Below, in pieces: positions 49,866-58,523 of a DNA stretch of 64,000 nt. The stretch's first letter is position 1. The number at the start of each line of letters is the position of its first letter. Both the position numbers and the translations under genes were made by a program. Origin of the DNA: JACDAE01 sp963744875 (lineage in GTDB: Bacteria; Chloroflexota; Ktedonobacteria; Ktedonobacterales; Ktedonobacteraceae); contig CAVUVQ010000036.1 in the NCBI GenBank assembly GCA_963744875.1, positions 248,001 to 312,000 on the forward strand, in the 5' to 3' direction. Under the pieces are notes generated by a model. The model was not told the DNA's origin, did no database searches, and saw only the letters and a list, made by a program, of their open reading frames with translations.

Positions 49866-50867
49866 CTATGATGCTGGAACCACGATAACATGATTCATCA
49901 CATCTGGTTTAATATTTTTCGTACTTGCATCATCGCCAGGACCCTGAATCTGTAATGCGACATTCAGTCCTTTAACGACGATCCCAAATAGATTATACGA
50001 CTTTGCCAACCCCTTTGAGTTGTCATCCAGATTCACAAAGAACTGGCTGCCATTCGTATTAGCACCTGAGTTCGCCATTGCGAGTGTACCGGCGTAGTAT
50101 TGATATTTGACTGGCTCATCGTTAAATTTGTAGCCAGGTCCACCAGTCCCAGTTCCTTGCGGATCACCTGTCTGGATAATCTTTAATGTCCCAGACTGAT
50201 TGACGCGATGGAACACGATGCCATCATAAAATTTGTTTGCAGCCAGGTAGAAGAAATTGTTCACCGTCACTGGTGCCCAATCTGGCCTCAACTCAACTAC
50301 GATCAGGCCGCGATTTGTATTGATGCCTGCACAATACACTTTTTTGAGATTAATTACCTGAGGCGGTGGAGATGAAAAGGTGTGCTTAATAGCACTAAAC
50401 TCTGCTGCCGTAGGGGCCGGTGAGGTATCGGTAACCTTGCTGATCACGCTTGAAGCAAGACAAGGTGATGCTGCAATTAATGTCTTTTGTGCCGCTGGCA
50501 TGGCGGATGCCACAGCAGTCGCAGTTGGAATTGCATTTGTCGCTATCGCCGTCGCAGTTGCAGGCACGCTCACAGCCACTGCCGTCGCCGTCTTCTGGGC
50601 ACTGGCTATAGTTGACTTTGCTGGTGTCTTTGGTAATGCGAATGGCCCGACATGGTTCGCATATGCCGCAAATATACCAACAGCAATTATAACGAGGACA
50701 ATGGCAGTCGCCCAGGGATAACGCGCGATACCACGAGCTGGCGGCTTGTAGCCAGGTAAACGCCGTGGCTCGGCTTCCTTGACCTCAAGCCTTGGCAATT
50801 CGGTAGCATGCGCTCTTGCAATTTTCGTGGCGCGTTTACTCGCGGCACGCTTCGTCGTCTTTGGCAT
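49866..50867 (-). CDS. Membrane-anchored cyclophilin-type PPIase
   Basis: A 333-residue protein: basic N-terminal tail (TTKRAASKRATKIARAHATE), one membrane helix (YPWATAIVLVIIAVGIFAAY, about 50-69), an Ala/Thr-rich low-complexity linker (about 80-135) and a C-terminal cyclophilin domain (GIVFHRVNQSGTLKIIQTGD, GTGTGGPGYKFNDEP, TLAMANSGANTNGSQFFV). The orientation suggests the isomerase domain outside the membrane, assisting folding of exported proteins. FHRV and the GSQFF strand are intact. Divergent from dnaB across the DnaA-box region. Confidence 0.92.
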   Translation of the reverse strand: MPKTTKRAASKRATKIARAHATELPRLEVKEAEPRRLPGYKPPARGIARYPWATAIVLVIIAVGIFAAYANHVGPFALPKTPAKSTIASAQKTATAVAVSVPATATAIATNAIPTATAVASAMPAAQKTLIAASPCLASSVISKVTDTSPAPTAAEFSAIKHTFSSPPPQVINLKKVYCAGINTNRGLIVVELRPDWAPVTVNNFFYLAANKFYDGIVFHRVNQSGTLKIIQTGDPQGTGTGGPGYKFNDEPVKYQYYAGTLAMANSGANTNGSQFFVNLDDNSKGLAKSYNLFGIVVKGLNVALQIQGPGDDASTKNIKPDVMNHVIVVPAS

Positions 50868-51504
50868 AAGTCCTTAGTGATGCTCCTTCTACGATTACAA
50901 GACCTTCATAACCCGTGTATGTCTTTGTGCTATAATAACGCCCCCGTCCAATCGGGTCAAGCCCTCCAATCACCTACCCATATTTCCCCCCCATTTACTG
51001 ATCATTTTACGTCTCGCCAACAAGTTTTGGTGGATAACTCGGTGGATAAAGATGTGGATAAGTGGGGATAACTCAACTACTTCGGTGGATAAGTGGGGGA
51101 TAACTCGGAATTATGTCATGTCAGAGCGAGACTTACGCTCAGGGCATTGTGGGACTTATCCACTTATCCACATAGCACAGCCATGGCGACCAATTGATTT
51201 TATGCGCGGGATTCGTTAAACTTTGGGAACACGAGATTTGGGAGAGCAAGTATTCAACCATTACGCCGCAGCTATCAAGCGTATCGAACACCTGTGCGAA
51301 TATATGTTATAATGCATGATGCCGCTACAGAATTTCGCACGTTGAGCAAACATTTATTCGGTATTATTTATCTAAGAGTATTCCGCGGCTCGTGGTTGGA
51401 CCCTGGTGCTAGAGATAGTCAGCACAATCAACTAAGATTCTGTAATGGTCGCCCATTGCGGTATCGTCATGCCTGCAAAGGCTAAACGACCTGGAGCCTG
51501 AGAC
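50868..51504. other. Long intergenic region upstream of dnaB
   Basis: No gene over 637 bases. It holds the DnaA-box cluster (51029-51172) and presumably the promoters of the cyclophilin gene (-) and dnaB (+). The rest, 51180-51500, shows nothing recognisable. Confidence 0.6.
51029..51172. promoter_or_regulatory. Cluster of DnaA-box-like sites
   Basis: Perfect boxes TGTGGATAA (51053-51061) and TTATCCACA (51164-51172), plus GGTGGATAA at 51029, 51041 and 51084 and TTATCCACT at 51156. The density suggests DnaA binding, either to regulate the dnaB operon or as part of a replication origin. Confidence 0.7.
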
Positions 51505-54150
51505 GTGGAAAAACAATTACCACAAAATATAGAAGCCGAATTTGGTGTCCTTGGGAGTATTATTATTGACCCCGAGGCCATCACGCAGGTTGCAGATTTT
51601 TTGCATGGCGAAGATTTCTATCGCGATGCGAACCGCACTATTTACGAAATTATCATCCAGCTTTATGAGCAACGCATCCCCGCCGACTTTATCACGATCT
51701 GCGACGTTCTAGAACGCCAGAACAGGCTTGAAGAAGTCGGTGGTCCTGGCTACATCACGGCGCTGATCAACCAGGTTCCCACCAGCGGCAACGTCGAATA
51801 CTATGGGCACATTGTTGAGCGCAACGCAATTATGCGCCGTCTCGCCCACGCTGCTGGTGAGATCGCCGCCATCGCCTACTCTGATGCTGAAGCCGAGGAG
51901 GCGCTCGACAAAGCAGAGCAAACCATCTTCACCATTAGCCAGAATCATACCCATAGCGACTTCGCGCCTATTCGCGACCTTATGACAGACTATATGACGA
52001 AGCTGGATCAGTTACACGAGCGACGCGGCACGATCGTTGGCGTCCCCACGGGTTTTACCGATCTGGATCGGCTGACGGGGGGATTGCAACGCTCGGATTT
52101 GATTATTTTGGCTGCGAGACCTGCAGTAGGTAAAACGAGCCTTGCTTTAAGTCTTGCCCACAATTCGGCCATGAAACATGGTCAATCCATCGCCGTCTTC
52201 AGCCTGGAAATGAGCAAAGAACAGCTCGTACAGCGCCTGCTCTCGATGGATGCCGCCATTGATCAGCAACGCCTGCGCACAGGTTGGATCGAAGACGACG
52301 AGTGGGAACGCATCATCGTCGCCATGGAAGGTCTATCACAGGCAAACATCTGGATCGACGATACCGCTGGCATCTCCACAACTGAGATGCGCAGTAAAGC
52401 CCGTCGCCTGCAAGCTGAGCATGGCGTTGACCTGATTATCGTTGACTACTTACAGCTTATGCAATCGACCATAGGCAATAAGCGTAACGAGAACCGCGTG
52501 CAAGAGGTTTCTGAGATCAGTCGTAGCCTGAAGGGGCTGGCGCGTGAACTTAATGTGCCTGTGTTGGCACTGGCGCAGCTCTCGCGTACAGTTGAGAGTC
52601 GGCAATCGAAGGTGCCACAGTTGTCTGACCTTCGTGAGAGTGGTTGCCTGGCTGGTGAATCACTCGTATACTTGCCGGATGAAGGCATATACAAACGGAT
52701 TGACTCACTCATCGGGCGATATGGCTTCAATGTCCTGGCCTTAAATGAGCAAACCTGGAAGCTTGAACAAAGGATTGTAACAAAAGCTTTCTCAACTGGA
52801 TACAAGCCCATTTACAAGCTAAGTACACGTAAAGGAAACTGTATTCGTGCAACGGCTAATCACAAATTTCTGTCGTTTAAGGGATGGTTGCGTTTAGATG
52901 AAATAAGCTCCGGAATGCATATTGCTCTCCCTCGCACATTGCCTGATCTTCAATGTGCGACGATGACACATGCAGAATTGGCTCTATTAGGTCATCTCAT
53001 TGGTGATGGCTGTACGCTTCCTCGACATTCCGTTCAATATACAACAATAGATGAAGATTTAGCTCAGGAAGTGGCTATGCTTGCCAGTGAGGTTTTTGGA
53101 GAAAAGGTGAAACCTCGTATACAATGGGATGCCCCAAAGAGCCGTACAGGAGGATGGTATCAGGTATTTCTTTCGGCTGGATATCATCTGACACACGGAG
53201 TTCGTAATCCAGTTACAATATGGCTCGATGAAATGGGAATACATGGATTGCGGTCGTATGAAAAATTTATTCCATCACGTGTATTTGCTCAACCTACTGA
53301 GGAGATTGCCATTTTCCTGCGCCACCTTTGGTCAACAGATGGTCATTCCAGTTGTAATCCAGATACTTCTTACAGACCCATTCCGAGAATTTACTATGCA
53401 ACAAGCAGTTCTCAATTAGCTGTGGGCGTTCAATCTCTCCTTTTACGCTTTGGTATTAATGCTCGCGTTTCGCGCATTTCACAAGGTACTAAGGGACGTG
53501 ACCAATATCATGTTTCTTTGAGTGGAAAATCCGATCTAGAACGTTTCATCACGTCCATAGGAATCGTAGGCGAACGTAAACAACAAATGTTGGAACAAGT
53601 AAGATTACATCTTGATGGACGCATAAGTAATACGAATAGAGATGTTTTACCAGCATTGGCCTGGCGACAACTTGTGACCCCTGCGATGAGCACAATAGGA
53701 ATGACAACACGGCAAATGTATGCAGGAATAGAAACAGCTTATGCAGGGACAGGAATTTACAAGCAGGGTATGAGTCGTGAACGTGCTCTACGTGTAGCGA
53801 CAGTAGTCCAATCGGTTGAATTGTCTAACATGGCGCAAAGCGACGTATATTGGGATGAAGTAGTAGACATCGAACCTGATGGTGAAGAAGAAGTCTATGA
53901 TTTAACTGTAGACGAACATCACAATTTAGTTGTGAACAATATAATTGTACACAATAGCATTGAACAAGACGCGGATATCGTTATGTTTATTTATAGGGAC
54001 GACGTATATAACCCTGACTCTGAACGCAAAAATATCGCTGATATTATCGTCGCTAAACATCGCAATGGGCCAGTTGGTGAAGTCAGCTTATACTTCCAGG
54101 CCAGCCAGACGCGCTTCCGTGACCTGGAAGCTACGCCACCAACAGAATAA
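51505..54150 (+). CDS. dnaB: Replicative DNA helicase DnaB with intein
   Basis: Hexameric replicative helicase. The N-terminal domain (PQNIEAEFGVLGSIIIDPEA, YITALINQVPTSGNVEYY) is followed by the RecA-like ATPase with Walker A ILAARPAVGKTSLALSLAHN and DLIIVDYLQLM. After DLRESG (ending at 52644) an intein of 437 residues interrupts the protein; the C-extein resumes with SIEQDADIVMFIYRDDVYNP and ends RFRDLEATPPTE. Without the intein the helicase is 444 residues, the normal length. The start at 51505 may be GTG, since the codon before GAA AAA is GTG. It heads a replication operon with DnaD-like and DnaC-like genes. Confidence 0.97.
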   Translation: MEKQLPQNIEAEFGVLGSIIIDPEAITQVADFLHGEDFYRDANRTIYEIIIQLYEQRIPADFITICDVLERQNRLEEVGGPGYITALINQVPTSGNVEYYGHIVERNAIMRRLAHAAGEIAAIAYSDAEAEEALDKAEQTIFTISQNHTHSDFAPIRDLMTDYMTKLDQLHERRGTIVGVPTGFTDLDRLTGGLQRSDLIILAARPAVGKTSLALSLAHNSAMKHGQSIAVFSLEMSKEQLVQRLLSMDAAIDQQRLRTGWIEDDEWERIIVAMEGLSQANIWIDDTAGISTTEMRSKARRLQAEHGVDLIIVDYLQLMQSTIGNKRNENRVQEVSEISRSLKGLARELNVPVLALAQLSRTVESRQSKVPQLSDLRESGCLAGESLVYLPDEGIYKRIDSLIGRYGFNVLALNEQTWKLEQRIVTKAFSTGYKPIYKLSTRKGNCIRATANHKFLSFKGWLRLDEISSGMHIALPRTLPDLQCATMTHAELALLGHLIGDGCTLPRHSVQYTTIDEDLAQEVAMLASEVFGEKVKPRIQWDAPKSRTGGWYQVFLSAGYHLTHGVRNPVTIWLDEMGIHGLRSYEKFIPSRVFAQPTEEIAIFLRHLWSTDGHSSCNPDTSYRPIPRIYYATSSSQLAVGVQSLLLRFGINARVSRISQGTKGRDQYHVSLSGKSDLERFITSIGIVGERKQQMLEQVRLHLDGRISNTNRDVLPALAWRQLVTPAMSTIGMTTRQMYAGIETAYAGTGIYKQGMSRERALRVATVVQSVELSNMAQSDVYWDEVVDIEPDGEEEVYDLTVDEHHNLVVNNIIVHNSIEQDADIVMFIYRDDVYNPDSERKNIADIIVAKHRNGPVGEVSLYFQASQTRFRDLEATPPTE
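52645..53955 (+). other. DnaB intein with LAGLIDADG endonuclease
   Basis: An in-frame 437-residue intein starting with Cys (CLAGESLVYLPDEGIYKRID) and ending in VVNNIIVHN before Ser+1 of the extein. Block A, the block B segment TRKGNCIRATANHKFLSF with its conserved TxxH-like NH, block F (VEPDGEEEVYDLTVDEHHNL) and block G are all visible. Two LAGLIDADG-type motifs (ALLGHLIGDGC and IFLRHLWSTDGH) show a homing endonuclease domain. The insertion site in LRESG/SIEQDAD is the one used by the well-known cyanobacterial DnaB intein. All splice residues (Cys1, terminal His-Asn, Ser+1) are present, so splicing is expected. Confidence 0.95.
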
Positions 54151-54163
54151 ACGGAAGGGATGG

Positions 54164-54931
54164 ATGACGATGGTAAAATTTACAGGATTCCCAACGGGCA
54201 AAAGCCCATATGTGCCTATACCAGAGATCTTCTTTACCCAGGTCTTGCCGGAGATCGAAGATCAGGCCGAACTGAAAGTCACACTGCACCTGTTCTGGTT
54301 GCTGGCACGTAAACGCGATACGCCGCGTTGTACAAATGAACGCGAATTATATACTGATCGTGTTCTATTACGTAGCCTGAATTTTCAGGATGACGCACGT
54401 ACATTGGAAGAACGCCTGAGCGAGGGACTGGACAAAGCCCTGGCTCGTGGTACACTTTTGAGTACAGAGCTGACAGTCGTCAATACAGAGAGAGCAGAGG
54501 CCGAAGTTATCACGTGGTACTTTTTTAATACCACGCGTAACCAGAAAATCGTCGCAGAATTACAAGGAGGGGCCGTACTGCCGGCACACGTCCTCACCCT
54601 TACCGGGAAACGGGGCGAACAGGAACATGAAAGCACTGCCGTTGCAGGTAATACTCCTGCACGTACCTATACACGAAGGATCACCAGTCCTTCTCCCGCT
54701 GCATCCGTAGAGGTACAGCACCCTAATATTTTTACTTTATTTGAACAAAATATTGGTTTTCTAGGCACAACAATCGTAGAAGAGATCAAAGATGCGCTCG
54801 ACATGTATCCCGAAGAATGGGTCGAGGCCGCTATTCGCGAGGCCGCAGTTCATAATAAACGCAGTTGGAGTTATATACGCGCCATTCTTAGGCGTTGGGA
54901 AACGGAAGGCAGGCAACAATGGAACGCCTGA
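54164..54931 (+). CDS. DnaD-like replication initiation protein
   Basis: A 255-residue protein. The N-terminal half looks like a winged-helix domain of the DnaD/DnaB-initiation type (FFTQVLPEIEDQAELKVTLH, LFWLLARKRDTPR). The C-terminal 90 residues form the DnaD-type domain (FTLFEQNIGFLGTTIVEEIK, EWVEAAIREAAVHNKRSWSY, IRAILRRWETEG), which binds DNA and helps primosome assembly. ATG 54164 follows GGAAGGGA. It lies 14 bases after dnaB and overlaps the DnaC-like gene by 13 bases. Position and domain order point to helicase loading. Confidence 0.85.
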   Translation: MTMVKFTGFPTGKSPYVPIPEIFFTQVLPEIEDQAELKVTLHLFWLLARKRDTPRCTNERELYTDRVLLRSLNFQDDARTLEERLSEGLDKALARGTLLSTELTVVNTERAEAEVITWYFFNTTRNQKIVAELQGGAVLPAHVLTLTGKRGEQEHESTAVAGNTPARTYTRRITSPSPAASVEVQHPNIFTLFEQNIGFLGTTIVEEIKDALDMYPEEWVEAAIREAAVHNKRSWSYIRAILRRWETEGRQQWNA

Positions 54932-56622
54932 ATAATAATCTACATAATATAGTCGGGAGAGTATCGTCGCAGCGTCGTTATCAAAACGAGCAGCGACCAG
55001 CTCAGAATACCATGGAACAGCGCCCTCAATTTACGCAACCAGCACCTCAGCGTCCTCCTTTGCCCGAACAAAGAGCAAACCTGGGTACGCGCAATCAGTA
55101 TGCCTCTGAACAGCAATCCTATATACCTGCTACTTCACCGAAAAAGACACAAGACCTTAGAACACAAAATTTTGCTGCGCAAGAAGAGCAAGAAAATTAT
55201 TATGCTGATCATTCACGTCGCACACTATCTAATAGACCAGCCGCACCGGGTACCTATCCACAACCCGGCGAATATACACGCCCGGCTCGTATAAATCAGC
55301 CACCCACCAATGAAGTATACGCACGATCATCCGTTCCCACACATCCTCAAACACGCTCACGTGCTATGCTGCATCATTCGGACGACTTTGGCCCTGTCCC
55401 TTCCTCCGATGCTATACAACCGTGGACGGATGAGAATGATGACATAGCAGGCATGCGCGATGACGACTGGGAAGAAGGCTTGATAATGAACGCGCCTGCT
55501 GCAAGGCCACCCTACCAATATGCCGAGACGATGGTTAAACAATCCCAGGCACAGTATGTTCCACAATTACGTGAAGTCACACGCGTTGAAGAGGTCAATA
55601 ACGGACGCGAAATTGTCAGGAGCCGCACACCTGGACCTGTCGAAGCACGACCGCCAACACGTACCACGACGCCTGTACGTACTACAACGCCAGCACTGCC
55701 ACCAGCACAGCGCTCATCAGCGCCTCCTGCATACACTCAAGCAGTCAGTCGCACTCAACAACGCAATACTCAGCCGTTGAATTCGCGCACACCAATAGAT
55801 CCGAGGCAAGCACGTGAATATGCTGGACATCCTCCCAGGCAGGAAGCTCCCAGGCAAGCACGACCTCTTCCTGCCGTCCGTGAGCCTGTGATGCCATACG
55901 TTCTGCCAACGGCACCAGCGCCAGTTATGCAAAAGAGCGTTTGCCCAAAATGCAATGGAGCTGGCTACCTGCGAGCCAATGTTCCTTTTGGACATCCCAA
56001 TTTTGGTAGACCTATCCCTTGTGAATGCAAGGAGGCGGAACGAAAAGATAAGCGCCGCCAGCAACTGCGCGACATATCAAACCTGGATGCCTTCCGTGAT
56101 CGTACATTCGGAACATTTAACCCACGCGTTCCTGGAGTGAAGGAAGCGTATGAAGTTTCACACGACTATGCACAGGAGCCGGAAGGTTGGCTGCTACTTG
56201 TCGGTCCTAACGGATGTGGCAAGACGCATCTGGCTGCGGCTATAGCCAATCAATGCCTTGAGGATGGTGCGGTTGTACTATTTCAGGTCGTGCCCGATCT
56301 ACTGGATCATCTGCGGGCCGCCTTTGCCCCGAATGCAACTGAGGTCTTCGATCAACTGTTTTCCAAGATGCGCGAGGCCGAGGTATTGATTCTCGATGAC
56401 CTGGGTTCTCAACAAAGTTCTCCCTGGGCGAGTGAGAAGCTTTTCCAGCTTCTCAACTACCGCTATAATATGGGAATGCCCACAGTGATCACGGCCAATC
56501 CCAAGGGCTTTCAGGGCGTCGATGAACGTATCCGTTCCCGCCTGATGGATGTAAGCCTCGTAGAACAGGTAAACTTCGATCGTGCCCGCGATTATCGCCC
56601 ACATCACCCCAGAACAATGTAG
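54919..56622 (+). CDS. DnaC/DnaI-type helicase loader with long disordered N-terminus
   Basis: A 567-residue protein in three parts. Residues 1 to about 335 are low complexity, rich in Pro, Gln, Arg and Thr (PAPQRPPLPEQRANL, TPVRTTTPALPPAQR). Next is a zinc-binding knuckle with CPKC and later CEC (about 343-372). The C-terminal AAA+ ATPase carries Walker A LLVGPNGCGKTHLAAAIANQ (about 427-446), Walker B EVLILDDLGSQ, sensor VITANPKGF and arginine-rich VDERIRSRLMD. It should load DnaB onto DNA together with the DnaD-like protein. ATG 54919 overlaps the upstream stop. The long disordered region is unusual for a loader. Confidence 0.9.
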   Translation: MERLNNNLHNIVGRVSSQRRYQNEQRPAQNTMEQRPQFTQPAPQRPPLPEQRANLGTRNQYASEQQSYIPATSPKKTQDLRTQNFAAQEEQENYYADHSRRTLSNRPAAPGTYPQPGEYTRPARINQPPTNEVYARSSVPTHPQTRSRAMLHHSDDFGPVPSSDAIQPWTDENDDIAGMRDDDWEEGLIMNAPAARPPYQYAETMVKQSQAQYVPQLREVTRVEEVNNGREIVRSRTPGPVEARPPTRTTTPVRTTTPALPPAQRSSAPPAYTQAVSRTQQRNTQPLNSRTPIDPRQAREYAGHPPRQEAPRQARPLPAVREPVMPYVLPTAPAPVMQKSVCPKCNGAGYLRANVPFGHPNFGRPIPCECKEAERKDKRRQQLRDISNLDAFRDRTFGTFNPRVPGVKEAYEVSHDYAQEPEGWLLLVGPNGCGKTHLAAAIANQCLEDGAVVLFQVVPDLLDHLRAAFAPNATEVFDQLFSKMREAEVLILDDLGSQQSSPWASEKLFQLLNYRYNMGMPTVITANPKGFQGVDERIRSRLMDVSLVEQVNFDRARDYRPHHPRTM

Positions 56623-56707
56623 GGGCCACGATTTATCGCGCTCACAGGTGAAATTGCGAAATACATGCATATCGTGACACACGGGCGCGATAAATCGCGC
56701 CCCTACG
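56619..56707. repeat. Hairpin repeat with CGATTTAT core
   Basis: Left arm TGTAGGGGCCACGATTTATC from 56619, right arm GATAAATCGCGCCCCTACG ending near 56707, about 24 bases each with a 40-base spacer. It lies between the loader gene and clpP; it may terminate the dnaB operon. Confidence 0.8.
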
Positions 56708-56852
56708 TTGTTCTTGCGTTTGTTTCTTGCAGGTGCTATCATATCGGTAATGTTCCCTGTTGAAGGGATTTCCTCTGCACATTTAGGTTTTACCAACGGC
56801 CACTCTCTCCTCGCTGCGAGAGAGAACCGTGATAGATAAGTAAGGAGCAAAT

Positions 56853-57518
56853 ATGGGAAGCGTATACAATCCACGTGATCCAAAGTGGATTAAAGAGTCC
56901 CGCGAAGTTTTGGAGCCAAGGGGCATCATTCCGGCAGTTATCGAATCGACGCCGCGTGGTGAGCGCTCCTGGGACCTCTACTCACGATTGTTGAAAGAGC
57001 GCATCATTTTCATTGGCACCCCGATCGATGATCAGGTCGCCAACAGTATCGTAGCACAGTTGCTGTACCTCCAGAGCGAGGACGCAACTAAAGATATCAA
57101 TATGTACATCAACTCCCCAGGCGGCAGCATCTACGCCGGTCTTGCCATCTATGACACGATGCAGTGGCTCCGCCCGGACATCTCGACGGTCTGTATGGGT
57201 ATGGCGATGAGCATGGGCGCAGTCTTGCTGGCCGCCGGTCAACACGGCAAACGCTACTGCTTACCAAATTCGACCATGCTGATCCACCAGCCACTCGGTG
57301 GTGCAGAAGGTCAGGCCGCCGATATCGAGATTACAGCACGCGAGATTCTGCGTCTGCGTCGTAGCCTGTACGAAATCCTCTCCACTGCCACCGGGCAAAC
57401 CATGGAGCGCATCATGCAGGACTCCGACCGTAACTACTACCTGACTGCACAGCAGGCAGTTGAGTATGGCCTGGTTGACGATGTACTCACACCTAACGAT
57501 GACAGCTCGTCACGCTAG
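56853..57518 (+). CDS. clpP: ATP-dependent Clp protease proteolytic subunit
   Basis: A 221-residue ClpP, the serine peptidase barrel that degrades proteins fed by Clp ATPases. Signatures are RIIFIGTPIDDQVANSIVAQ, MYINSPGGSIYAGLAIYDTM, the catalytic Ser in CMGMAMSMGAVLLAAG, His in STMLIHQPLGG and Asp in MQDSDRNYYLTA. An N-terminal extension of about 45 residues precedes the domain, somewhat longer than in most ClpPs (which may be processed). AAGGAG precedes ATG 56853. No ClpX gene follows within the window. Intact. Confidence 0.96.
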   Translation: MGSVYNPRDPKWIKESREVLEPRGIIPAVIESTPRGERSWDLYSRLLKERIIFIGTPIDDQVANSIVAQLLYLQSEDATKDINMYINSPGGSIYAGLAIYDTMQWLRPDISTVCMGMAMSMGAVLLAAGQHGKRYCLPNSTMLIHQPLGGAEGQAADIEITAREILRLRRSLYEILSTATGQTMERIMQDSDRNYYLTAQQAVEYGLVDDVLTPNDDSSSR

Positions 57519-57530
57519 TTAAGAACAATG

Positions 57531-57597
57531 TAGAGGCTCGATTGCACGCCTGCTTCTCATCCCACGATGGGGTGTAGGCGCGTCAATCGAGCCTCTC
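57531..57597. repeat. Hairpin downstream of clpP
   Basis: AGAGGCTCGATTG and CAATCGAGCCTCT pair as a 13-bp stem, extended imperfectly by GCACGCCT against AGGCGCGT. It fits a terminator or a divergent member of the hairpin family. Confidence 0.75.
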
Positions 57598-57623
57598 TGT
57601 GTGCCACAACAGGGAGAAGATAC

Positions 57624-58523
57624 GTGTCTGAAAACGACTCGCATATATTGCATGGCAGAACCATTCGTTGCATCCTTTTTGATTGTGGCGAAACGCTCTG
57701 GACACACCCACATAAAGATATATTGCAACGTGAGGAACGCATCGCTAATCAACATACAACCACCCTTTTACATCACACAATCAACCAGCAAGACTTCCCA
57801 CTTAAAGATGACGAAACATTAGCACACGATCTCCGCGCCACTATTTACCAACTAACAGACCTGTTCAAAAATGAACATCCATATGATGAACCAGACTTTG
57901 CTCATGTTACGACGGAAGCACTCGTCCAACTGGGATTTCCCCAATTGAGCGACGAAACAGGTGCGGCCATCTTTGAGGCATTGCGTATAAGGAGTTATAA
58001 GGCTCGCGCTCTTTTCCCCGACGTGCTCACTACACTGGCAAGCTTACAAGAACGTGGCTTCATTCTGGGCATCGTTACCAATCGTGCCTGGGGTGGTCAA
58101 CCGTTCGTCGAAGATATGCGTTTTTTTGGTCTGCTCGATTACTTCGATCCAGCTTGCATGGCGGTCTCAGCCGATCTTCGCATACGAAAACCCAATCCTG
58201 CCATCTTTCTGCACGCCCTCAACGCCTTGCAGGTCGCTCCTACTGAAGCGGCGATGGTTGGCGATGCGTTATATGCCGATGTCGCAGGTGCCGATCAGCT
58301 CGATATCTTCACCGTGTGGAAGCCCTCCCCACGCCTGATCACAGAGACGAAGGTTGAGCTTTCATCCGATCAGCCATATCTCAATTATAAGCATCTCTTT
58401 CCTTATGTGCGGCGACATTATGAACAGCACAGTAGGCCCCGACCAATGCCTCCCGAACCTGATCTGATCATTGAGCAACTCAGTGACTTGCTCGACATCT
58501 TTTTAGAAGCAGGTGTACAGTGA
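57624..58523 (+). CDS. HAD-family hydrolase
   Basis: A 299-residue haloacid-dehalogenase-like hydrolase. Motif I is IRCILFDCGETLWTHP (nucleophile Asp, with Gly-Glu in place of the second Asp-x-Thr pattern usual in phosphatases). A helical cap follows, then motif II ILGIVTNRAW, motif III lysine in RIRKPNPAIFLHAL and motif IV MVGDALYADVAGAD. The start is GTG 57624 (VSENDSHILHG), supported by GGGAGAAG just upstream; longer frames run into the hairpin. Its end overlaps the next methyltransferase by four bases (GTGA). Likely a phosphatase of a small metabolite. Confidence 0.88.
   Translation: MSENDSHILHGRTIRCILFDCGETLWTHPHKDILQREERIANQHTTTLLHHTINQQDFPLKDDETLAHDLRATIYQLTDLFKNEHPYDEPDFAHVTTEALVQLGFPQLSDETGAAIFEALRIRSYKARALFPDVLTTLASLQERGFILGIVTNRAWGGQPFVEDMRFFGLLDYFDPACMAVSADLRIRKPNPAIFLHALNALQVAPTEAAMVGDALYADVAGADQLDIFTVWKPSPRLITETKVELSSDQPYLNYKHLFPYVRRHYEQHSRPRPMPPEPDLIIEQLSDLLDIFLEAGVQ

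Noticed and set aside
51029..51172. Calling this region oriC outright
   Set aside because: Neither dnaA nor dnaN is in the window, and skew cannot be judged from 64 kb; kept as a finding only.
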